64,000 nucleotides of DNA from positions 86,236-150,235 of the forward strand of contig NZ_JAMXRZ010000001.1 of NCBI RefSeq assembly GCF_024124375.1. Direction: 5' to 3'. The notes below the pieces were generated by a model. It made no database searches. It was not told where the DNA came from and saw nothing but the letters and a program-made list of their open reading frames with translations. The DNA is from Klenkia sp. PcliD-1-E (GTDB taxonomy: Bacteria; Actinomycetota; Actinomycetes; Mycobacteriales; Geodermatophilaceae). Shown here piece by piece: positions 25,108-31,507 of this stretch (positions within the stretch are counted from its first letter, which is position 1; the number at the start of each line of letters is the position of its first letter). The translations under genes and the position numbers were made by a program.

Positions 25108-26455
25108 GCCTCGTTCGGGCTGGGGGCGTCGGAGGCGCGGGTTGTGGCGGCGGTTGTGCTGGGAATGCCGCCTTCTCGTCGAACAGGGTCTTGGCCTGTA
25201 GGCAGTGGTGGAGCATGCCGAGGAACCGGTTGTAGAGGTTGCGCTGGGCAGCACTGTGTCGGTCGCCGATGGCTCTCCTGCGGTCATAGTGCGACCGCGC
25301 TCCTGGTGAGGTGCGCAGGGAGGACAGGGTCCAGGTGTAGCCGGCGTCGGCCAGGCGGTTGTTCTTGATGCGTCGTCGGCTGACGTAGGAGCTGCGGCCG
25401 CTGGCTCGGGTAATCGGTGCGCTTCCGGCGTAGGCCTTGAGCGCCCGGGCGTCGGCGAAGCGGGTGCGGTCGTCACCGATCTCGCCGAGGATGCGTGCAC
25501 CGGAGATCTCGGCCAGACCGGGGAAGCTGGTGAGGATCGCAGCGTCCGGGTGCCGGTTGAAGGCCTTTGTGAGTGCGTCGGCCAGGTCATTGCATCCGGC
25601 CGTCGCGGCGGCCAGCTGCCCCAGGATCACCACGCACTGCTTACCCATCGCCTCCTCAACAGGTGCCGGTTGGCGCAGCTGAGGAGCCCTGAGCAGGCTG
25701 TGTAGGCGTTCGACTTCGTGCTCGATGCGGCGTTGTCTGCCCCCGCGGCGAAGAGCGGCCCGCAGCTGTGCCCTTGTGAGCTGCGCGGCGAGGGTCGGGG
25801 TTGGTGCGATAGCCAGGACGGCTTGTGCGTCGGCACCACTCAGTCCGCCGGCCACCTTGTCGTAGGCGCGCACGAAGGCCGGGAAGTACTGCAGCAGGTG
25901 GGCGCGCAGCTTGTTCTGCACCTGCAGCCGGTCCCACACCGCGTCTTGTTGTGCCCGGGCGAGCACCCGGATGGCCTGGACCAGGACGGAGTCATCAGCA
26001 AGGGGCCGGTGCTCGTGGGCGTCGGTGCGCAGGATGTTGGCCAGGGTGCGCGCGTCGAAGGCGTCGGACTTGCGGCCGGCCACCGAGCTGCGTTCGCGGT
26101 AGCGGGCCACTGCCATGGGGTTGATCGCGTAGACCGGTCTGCCGGCCATCCGCAGGTTGGCCACGACCAGACCGCGGCTGGTCTCGATCGCGACCGGGAT
26201 CGGTGCACTGGTGGGATCTTGATGTTCGGCGAGCAGGTTCAGCAGGGTGGCGAACCCGGCCGCGTCGTCATCGATGCGGTGGCTGACCAGCAGGGTGCCG
26301 CGGTGATCGACGATCGCGATGTCGTGGTGGTCGTCGGCCCAGTCGATGCCGCAGAACGAGGTCGGCTCTGCGGCGCCGTCTGGCTGGGCAGGTTGGAGTT
26401 GCTTGGATGTCGTCGGCGAGTCCTGGTAGTCGATCAACGGCACGTTCCTCTCCAC
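25097..26455 (-). CDS. IS110-family transposase
   Basis: A 452-residue DEDD-type transposase. The N-terminal RuvC-like domain shows FCGIDWADDHHDIAIVD near residue 33, VAIETSRGLVV near 107 and GRKSDAFDARTLANIL near 146, which supply the acidic residues. The C-terminal transposase_20 domain has FPGLAEISGARILGEIGD near 313 and YAGSAPITRASGRSS near 341, with the serine now known to be catalytic in IS110 enzymes. IS110 recombinases are guided by a structured RNA from the non-coding end, which here would lie upstream of the gene (26456 onward). The gene appears intact. The GTG start is not certain to the codon. Confidence 0.93.
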   Translation of the reverse strand: MERNVPLIDYQDSPTTSKQLQPAQPDGAAEPTSFCGIDWADDHHDIAIVDHRGTLLVSHRIDDDAAGFATLLNLLAEHQDPTSAPIPVAIETSRGLVVANLRMAGRPVYAINPMAVARYRERSSVAGRKSDAFDARTLANILRTDAHEHRPLADDSVLVQAIRVLARAQQDAVWDRLQVQNKLRAHLLQYFPAFVRAYDKVAGGLSGADAQAVLAIAPTPTLAAQLTRAQLRAALRRGGRQRRIEHEVERLHSLLRAPQLRQPAPVEEAMGKQCVVILGQLAAATAGCNDLADALTKAFNRHPDAAILTSFPGLAEISGARILGEIGDDRTRFADARALKAYAGSAPITRASGRSSYVSRRRIKNNRLADAGYTWTLSSLRTSPGARSHYDRRRAIGDRHSAAQRNLYNRFLGMLHHCLQAKTLFDEKAAFPAQPPPQPAPPTPPARTRLTC

Positions 26456-26747
26456 GGATGCTGCGGGTTGATGGGTGCTGGTTGATGCCGCGGGGGACCA
26501 CGCGCGCGCCCTAATGGCGAGGGCTCTGGGCCCGACCTTCCACTAGCCGTTCGTGGCCCAGCTACCTGCACCTGTCGCTGTCACAGTCGAAGAGCTCGGG
26601 CTCAGGCGATGAGGGCGGTGTCGAGATGCAGAGGGCTCAACCACGAACGTTGTAGCGCAGCGCCGGCGCACACACCGGTCTTGTTGGAGGTCTGGTCGAC
26701 TCGTGCGTGGACAAGGTGTCGCGGCGCCAGCGCTGCAGACCCATTAG
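26456..26747 (-). other. non-coding end of IS110 element, candidate bridge/seek RNA locus
   Basis: About 290 bp upstream of the transposase without a credible gene. IS110-group elements encode their guide RNA in this position. Several short self-complementary blocks are visible (for example GGGCTCTGGGCCC at about 26521 and CGTGGCCCAG nearby), but I could not define the guide loops. The outer part (26690-26747) may belong to the flanking segment rather than to the IS. Confidence 0.4.
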
Positions 26748-27173
26748 GCCTGGGGGAGCGCCGAGACCGTGCGCCGGGACTGGCTGCGTGCCCTGGCCAC
26801 CCGCAAGACCGCCCCCAAGGGCACCGCCACCTTCGTCGCCGCCGCGCTCGCCGTCGACGCCGACCTGCTCGCCGACGTCGGCGGCAACCGCGTCGCCGCC
26901 GCCCTGCTCGACGTCGCCCCCGGCAGCTACGGTCGGTCCACCGCGCTGGCCGAGCTCGTGGCGAAGGCCAGCGACGCGCGGGCGCTGCTGCTGACCCTGG
27001 TGCTGGTGCTGGCCGCCTACGAGGCCCGCACCGACCGCAACGACTGGCGCCAGCTACGCCCCTCCACTGGCCGGAACCTGACCCACCTGCAGGCCCTGGG
27101 CTACACGCTGGCCGACGTCGAGCGCCGCGCCTGCGGTCTGAACCCCCTGCCCACCACCGAGCAGATCGACTGA
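26748..27173 (+). pseudogene. parB: parB, 3' part (separated by insertion)
   Basis: The C-terminal 141 residues of the split partition protein. It resumes in frame with AWGSAETVRRDWLRALATRK, followed by TAPKGTATFVAAALAVDADLLADVGGNRVAAALL and a helical tail ending at 27173. Conserved KorB/ParB-like proteins of actinobacterial elements continue from SNK directly into this sequence. A TAG immediately precedes the junction, and internal GTG 26769 could serve as a start, but no ribosome binding site is evident, so it is probably not expressed as a functional protein. Confidence 0.82.
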
Positions 27174-27271
27174 GCCCGCCGGGTGGGCCGCAGCCAGCGG
27201 CCCACCCGGACCCCGGCCCGCACCACACCGGCCAGGCAGCTCGGGCGCCGGCGGGGGTCGCGCACACCCGG

Positions 27272-27304
27272 CGCTGACGCGTCGAGACCGTCCGCTGACG
27301 CGTC
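27272..27304. repeat. two 12-bp direct repeats, 21 bp apart
   Basis: CGCTGACGCGTC occurs at 27272-27283 and 27293-27304. The 21-bp period places both on the same face of the helix. They lie in the 286-bp non-coding stretch between the parB remnant and the next gene, which otherwise shows nothing. A partition or regulatory site is possible. Confidence 0.35.
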
Positions 27305-27459
27305 CGGACGTGCCTCCGGCCCGACGCGCTCCTATCGCAAGCCACCCCCGGGTGCGCTGCGCGCACCCGCCCCACCGGGTCAGCACCACCACCGGCACCG
27401 ACCAGCCGTGGGGACACTGGACCCCGCCGCCCACCAGCAGGAAGGACCAGCGGACCGTC

Positions 27460-27957
27460 GTGCTCTTCCAACCCCGCGCCCGCGACCTCGACCCCGACGA
27501 GCTTCAGATCGCGCTGCTGCGCGCCGCCGTCGGTGACTACGGCACCGAAGCCGCCATCCTGCTGCTCACCAACGCCGGCCACTGGCTGCCCGAGCTCGCC
27601 GCCGCCGACCTCATCACCGTCGACTACGACGACGATCCCACCGGACCGCCCACCGGCCAGGCCGCCGGCATTGGCTGGGCCGCTATTACCTGGACCGACC
27701 TCGACCCAGCCATCCGCGACGGCCGCATCGTTGGCTCCGCCGGACAGCTACGGCTGCTGCGCGCCGCCGCCTCCCTCGCCGAAGGCCTTCCCGTCGCCCT
27801 GGGAGACCTCGCCGCCGGCCTGGACCGGGACAACCTGCGCTTGCTGCTGGCCGCCATCGCCCACGCGGGCGGCAGCCATGAGCACCGCGCCACCAGCCCC
27901 GACGGCCACCTCGGCGAACCGTTGCCGCCGCTGTTGACCTGGCCTGCCCGGGACTGA
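27460..27957 (+). CDS. hypothetical protein of the mobile element, 165 residues
   Basis: Not recognised. It is a mixed alpha/beta, acidic protein (DLDPDELQIALLRAAVGDYGTEAAILLLTNAGHWLPEL, then ADLITVDYDDDPTG and a helical second half). No signal peptide, membrane helix or metal motif. The GTG at 27460 has AGGAAGGA upstream at long spacing. Its place after parB suggests an accessory gene of the element's maintenance region. Codon use is typical of the neighbourhood. Confidence 0.6.
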   Translation: MLFQPRARDLDPDELQIALLRAAVGDYGTEAAILLLTNAGHWLPELAAADLITVDYDDDPTGPPTGQAAGIGWAAITWTDLDPAIRDGRIVGSAGQLRLLRAAASLAEGLPVALGDLAAGLDRDNLRLLLAAIAHAGGSHEHRATSPDGHLGEPLPPLLTWPARD

Positions 27958-28136
27958 CCCGCCGCGGCCGCAGTCCCCGCCCAAGCTCGCCAGCATCCCC
28001 GCGCAGGTGCCAACTCCGGCCATCAACTGCCGGACCGGCTCGCGGTTCTACCTCGTCACCGTGTCCTGCGAGGCTGCGCAGCGTCGGCAGACCTGACGAG
28101 CAAGCTCGCCCAGAATGAGGCGGCTGGAGCTACCGG

Positions 28137-28766
28137 TCACTCTTCAGCTAGTAGAACTTGCAGAGCTCGTCGGAGATCGGCTTCGGGCACGACGGCCACG
28201 TAGGTGGCTGCTACCCGGTTCTGCCTGTCGATGAGGATCGTGGTGGGGACGACATTGGCGGGAAAGTCGCGAAACGCCAGAGCGACCTCTCCGCTGGGGT
28301 CGAACAGCGACGGATAGGTAATACCAAAGTCGTCGTAGAAGGCCTGGGCCAGTTGCCGTTGGTCCTTGACCGCAACCCCGAGGAAGGAGGCGCCCTGGTC
28401 GCCGAGGTCGGCGAAGACCCGCTGGAATTCGGGTGTCTCCACCCGGCAGGGCGCACACCACGAGCCCCAGAAGTTGAGTACCAGCACCGTGTCCTGGTAG
28501 TCGGCCGGGCCGAACGCGGTTTGGTCGAGCAGCTCGCCGCTGACTTCCGGTGCGTCAGCGCGGCGGTCGAGGGGGATGAGCTCGCCCACGGGGGTGGACT
28601 CGTTGAAGCTGAACTCGCCGTCGGATGCCTGGTCCTCGTCCGTGGTCGACGAGGAGCACGCGGCCACGGCTGCGGTACCCAGGGCCAGGGTGGCCGCCAG
28701 GACTGTGCGACGGGTCCAGCGATGGGGTCCGGTCATAGCACCCACTCCGCGGGTAGGTCGTTCCAT
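28137..28766 (-). CDS. TlpA/ResA-like thiol-disulfide lipoprotein
   Basis: A 209-residue exported thioredoxin-like protein. The N-terminus has an RR pair and hydrophobic stretch ending in a lipobox AVAAC (RRTVLAATLALGTAAVAAC), so it should be anchored outside the membrane. The redoxin domain shows LNFWGSWCAPCRVETPEF with the CxxC near residue 106, and VPTTILIDRQNRV with the cis-Pro near 178. Such proteins reduce apocytochrome c cysteines for haem attachment, fed by CcdA. It is the last gene of the dsbA-VKOR-ccdA-tlpA unit. An internal ATG at 28736 is an alternative start. A small hairpin (28783-28798) precedes it. Confidence 0.88.
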   Translation of the reverse strand: MERPTRGVGAMTGPHRWTRRTVLAATLALGTAAVAACSSSTTDEDQASDGEFSFNESTPVGELIPLDRRADAPEVSGELLDQTAFGPADYQDTVLVLNFWGSWCAPCRVETPEFQRVFADLGDQGASFLGVAVKDQRQLAQAFYDDFGITYPSLFDPSGEVALAFRDFPANVVPTTILIDRQNRVAATYVAVVPEADLRRALQVLLAEE

Positions 28767-28810
28767 GATGGCTGCCTTTCATCTGGCGCACGCGCCAGGC
28801 GGATCGGGGG

Positions 28811-29618
28811 TCAGACGAATGAGGTGCCGTAGCCGGCGGCAACCACCCAGCCGCGGAACCACTGCATGAGGTCGGTCCAGAGCCCGGTCGCGAGCAGGAT
28901 GCCGACCAGAATGAGCAGGACACCTCCGGTCCGCGTCACGGTGCGGGCATGCTGCCGCAACCACGTCGTGCTCCGTACGGCCCAGCCGGCCCCGAGGGCC
29001 ACCAGCAGGAACGGGACGCCCAGCCCGATGCAGTAGGCCAGGGCCAGGAGGGCTCCCCGGGTTGCGGTGGCCTCGGTGTAGGAGAGAGCGAGGACCGCGG
29101 ACAGCGTGGGCCCGATGCAGGGTGTCCAGCCGAGGCCGAACACGATGCCGAGCAGCGGCGCCCCGGCCAGTCCGGCGGACGGGCGCCAGCCGAGCCGACC
29201 GGTGCGCTGGAGGGGGGGGCAACCAGCCCAGGAAGGCCAACCCGAGGACGATCGTCACCACCCCCATGACGCGGGTGATGGTGTCGGCGTGCACCAGCAG
29301 CATGCGACCAAGACCGCCGAAGGCTGCGCCCACCAGGATGAACACGAGGGTGAACCCGCCGACGAACAGGGTCGCCCCGGCCAGCAGTCGACGACGGGAC
29401 GTCTGCACGGGTGCCGTGCTGACTGCGGCACCGTCCGGCGCGGCCCCGGACGTGCGTTGTGAGAAACCGCCGGCCAACCCGGTGATGAAGGAGAGGTAAC
29501 CGGGGACGAGCGGTAAGACGCAGGGGGACGCGAAGCCGATCAGACCGGCCAGCGCGGCGATGGCTGCGGCGAGAAGGAACGGGCCGGTGGACACCAGGTC
29601 GCCGAATGCCTCACCCAT
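28811..29618 (-). pseudogene. ccdA: ccdA (cytochrome c biogenesis transmembrane protein), frameshifted
   Basis: A CcdA/DsbD-type protein that moves electrons across the membrane to TlpA. The first part, through PCVLPLVPGYLSFITGLAGG and the second helix, ends at GWLPP. The rest ([24 protein letters not shown] and the last helices) is in another frame. The two Cys-Pro sites (SPCVLP and TPCIGP) are therefore on different frames. The shift falls at a run of eight G on the plus strand (29212-29219); removing one base restores a continuous reading frame of 269 codons. This is either a homopolymer sequencing error or a real inactivating or phase-variable change. Confidence 0.85.
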
Positions 29619-29639
29619 GGATGCGGTGCACCGGCGTGT

Positions 29640-30299
29640 TCAGCCGAGCTGGGTGCGCCAGAACACCCAGAACCGCTGCAGGACCAGGGCGGCGATGACC
29701 AAGTACCACACCACGACCAGCACCGGTGCGCGCCCGACGACGGTGGTCACCAGTCGGCGCCCACCCGGTGGGACGCGGTGGGCGACTGCCCGCAGGTTGC
29801 GGGTCGTGACGGCCACGAAGAGCGGGATCACCACCACCCAGACGACCAGGCAATACGGACACAGTGCCCCGATCCGGTACAGGCTGGAGAAGATCAACCA
29901 GTGCACGAACCCGATGGCGAAAACCACGCCGATCTGGAGTCCGGCCCAGTACCACCCGGGCAACTGCGCACCTGACAGGAGCACGACCCCGGTCACCGTC
30001 ACCACGGTGAACCCGACTACGCCGATCAACGGGTTGGGGAACCCGAACACCGACGCCTGGGCGCTGGTCATCACCGATCCGCAGCTGACCACTGGATTGA
30101 GGTCGCAGCTGAGCGCGGTGGTGGGCTCGACGAGCAACCGGACGCGTTCCACGATCAGCGTGAACGCCGCCCACAGGCCCACAGCCCCGCCGATGGCGAG
30201 CCCCAGTCCGAGCCGGTCGACCCGGCGACGCCGGGCAGTCGGGTGATCGAAGACGCTTGCGCCGAGCGGCTCATGCATCGTGGAAGGGGGCGTGCTCAC
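29640..30299 (-). CDS. vitamin K epoxide reductase (VKOR) family protein
   Basis: A 219-residue integral membrane protein with about five helices. It has the VKOR cysteine pairs: LSCDLNPVVSCGSVM near residue 64 and the active-site ALCPYCLVVW near 145. In actinobacteria VKOR replaces DsbB and reoxidises DsbA with menaquinone. The stop codon of the upstream dsbA-like gene overlaps its GTG start by 4 nt, so they are co-translated and very likely partners. The ccdA gene follows 21 nt later. Confidence 0.93.
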   Translation of the reverse strand: MSTPPSTMHEPLGASVFDHPTARRRRVDRLGLGLAIGGAVGLWAAFTLIVERVRLLVEPTTALSCDLNPVVSCGSVMTSAQASVFGFPNPLIGVVGFTVVTVTGVVLLSGAQLPGWYWAGLQIGVVFAIGFVHWLIFSSLYRIGALCPYCLVVWVVVIPLFVAVTTRNLRAVAHRVPPGGRRLVTTVVGRAPVLVVVWYLVIAALVLQRFWVFWRTQLG

Positions 30300-31018
30300 T
30301 GCTGGTCGGCCAGCGCGGCGTCCAGGGCGTCGGCCAGGTCCTGATAGCTCTGCGGGTCCTGCCTGATCCCGTCGATGAAGAAGGTGGGCGTGCCCTGGAC
30401 CCCCAGGGCGATGCCGTCGGCACGGTCGCTGAGCACTCGCTCCAGGGTGGCGGGATCGGCGACGGCGGCGTCGTAGGCCGCCATGTCCAGGCCCAGGTCC
30501 TGGGCGTAGCCGCGGAACCGATCAGCCTCTGACGTCTGCCCCTCGCCCCACTCGGCCTGGGTCTCGTACATCCGGTTGTACATCTGCTCGAGGTTGTCCT
30601 GCTGCGCGGCAGCTTCGACGGCCACCGCGGCGTTCTCGGCATTGAAGTGGCCCGTGCCGGGGAAGTACCGGACGACGAAGCTGACGCGACCGGCGTAGTC
30701 CTCGCGCAGCTGCTCGACGAAGGGGTAGGCCGCTCCGCACGCCTCGCACTCGAAGTCCAGGAATTCTACGAAGGTGACGGCGCCCTCGTCGCCGGCCTGC
30801 AGTACGCGGCTGTCGGCACGGACGACCTCGGCGCTGCCGGCGCTAGTGGCGTCCTCCCCCCGGGCGCTGAGGGCCACGGCAACGCCCACGACGACGGCGA
30901 ACACCACCACCACGACTGCGATGACCGTCCAGTTGGACCAGACCGGCCCCTTCGACGCCGTGGAACTCACCACTCGACGCGCGGAGGACTGGGCGGCGGT
31001 GGGCTTGTTGGTGGGCAC
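30296..31018 (-). CDS. membrane-anchored DsbA-family thiol oxidoreductase
   Basis: A 240-residue protein with one N-terminal membrane helix (residues 30-51) and an extracytoplasmic thioredoxin domain with a helical insertion. The active site is FECEACGAAYPF near residue 93, and QGTPTFFIDG near 203 contains the cis-Pro. It introduces disulfide bonds into exported proteins, with VKOR as electron acceptor. The start is GTG. It heads the dsbA-VKOR-ccdA-tlpA unit and is divergent from the cadC-like gene across a copy of the 19-bp dyad. Confidence 0.9.
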   Translation of the reverse strand: MPTNKPTAAQSSARRVVSSTASKGPVWSNWTVIAVVVVVFAVVVGVAVALSARGEDATSAGSAEVVRADSRVLQAGDEGAVTFVEFLDFECEACGAAYPFVEQLREDYAGRVSFVVRYFPGTGHFNAENAAVAVEAAAQQDNLEQMYNRMYETQAEWGEGQTSEADRFRGYAQDLGLDMAAYDAAVADPATLERVLSDRADGIALGVQGTPTFFIDGIRQDPQSYQDLADALDAALADQQ

Positions 31019-31085
31019 GGTTCCTCCGAGCGCAGGGAACGGGAGGTCCTATCGAGGATAGGACACCGCCACCTAACGTGACAAC

Positions 31086-31104
31086 CTACGTTGGTACGTC
31101 GTAG
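31086..31104. promoter_or_regulatory. 19-bp dyad, site 1 (dsbA / cadC divergent region)
   Basis: CTACGT-TGGTACG-TCGTAG, a weaker match to the CTACTA-N7-TAGTAG consensus with the same 6+7+6 spacing. It lies 68 nt from the dsbA start and 40 nt from the cadC start. It might instead be the operator of the CadC-like sensor. Confidence 0.55.
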
Positions 31105-31143
31105 CGTTTGAGATTCAACTGCCGATCCACCCAAGGAGATCTG

Positions 31144-31506
31144 GTGCCCGTCGAATCCTGCGACCTGCTGTGCGTGGACCTCCCGCACGCGGAGGAGGTC
31201 CGAGCGGGGCTGCCCGGCATGGACGACCTCGAGCTCCCCGCTGCACGGGCCAAAGCCCTGTCCGACCCCCGCCGGCTGCGCGTCGCGCTGGCCTTGCAGG
31301 CGGGAGACGAGATGTGCGTCTGCGACCTCGCATGGGTGTGCGAGGACAGTCGCAACCTGGTGTCCCACCACGTCCGCGTGCTGCGGTCGACGGGCCTGGC
31401 CCGATCACGGCGCGAGGGAAAGCTGGTCATGTACGAGCTCACTGCCATGGGTCAGCTACTGCTCGATGCCGTGACCGATGGGCGCCCCGCCGCCGTGGAG
31501 GCCTGA
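31144..31506 (+). CDS. cadC: ArsR/CadC-family metal-sensing repressor
   Basis: A 120-residue winged-helix repressor. The N-terminal Cys pair (ESCDLLCVDLP, residues 5 and 9) and the CVCDLAWV motif near residue 59 reproduce the alpha3N metal site of CadC, which senses Cd, Pb or Zn. The recognition region is SRNLVSHHVRVLRSTGLARSRREGKLVMYEL. The GTG start follows AAGGAG with 5-nt spacing. The stop is one base before the P-type ATPase start, so it is the regulator of that exporter. Metal release of repression is known for the family. Confidence 0.9.
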   Translation: MPVESCDLLCVDLPHAEEVRAGLPGMDDLELPAARAKALSDPRRLRVALALQAGDEMCVCDLAWVCEDSRNLVSHHVRVLRSTGLARSRREGKLVMYELTAMGQLLLDAVTDGRPAAVEA

Positions 31507-31507
31507 C

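Larger units (their letters stand above)
24153..26747. mobile_element. 2.6-kb insertion splitting parB, with IS110-family element
   Basis: The limits are set by restoring the parB reading frame: the last parB codon on the left is AAG at 24150-24152 and the first on the right is GCC at 26748. The segment carries a conserved protein of unknown function and an IS110-type transposase in opposite orientation. No terminal inverted repeat or clear target duplication is seen, as expected for IS110 elements. It may be two nested events, because the transposase stop overlaps the end of the unknown gene. Confidence 0.75.

Noticed and set aside
24143..26689. 13-bp inverted repeat (CTCCAACAAGACC at 24143-24155 and its complement at 26677-26689) as transposon ends
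   Set aside because: The left arm lies mostly inside parB coding sequence (DSNK codons), so it cannot be an end of the inserted DNA. IS110 elements also lack such repeats. It may be coincidence or a target-like sequence.
26602..27582. Minus-strand open frame of 326 codons over the parB remnant
   Set aside because: It is antisense to the conserved ParB C-terminus and very Arg-rich.
28147..28155. CTAGTAG near the end of tlpA as a tenth regulatory site
   Set aside because: Only one half-site, inside coding sequence, without the partner at 7-bp spacing.
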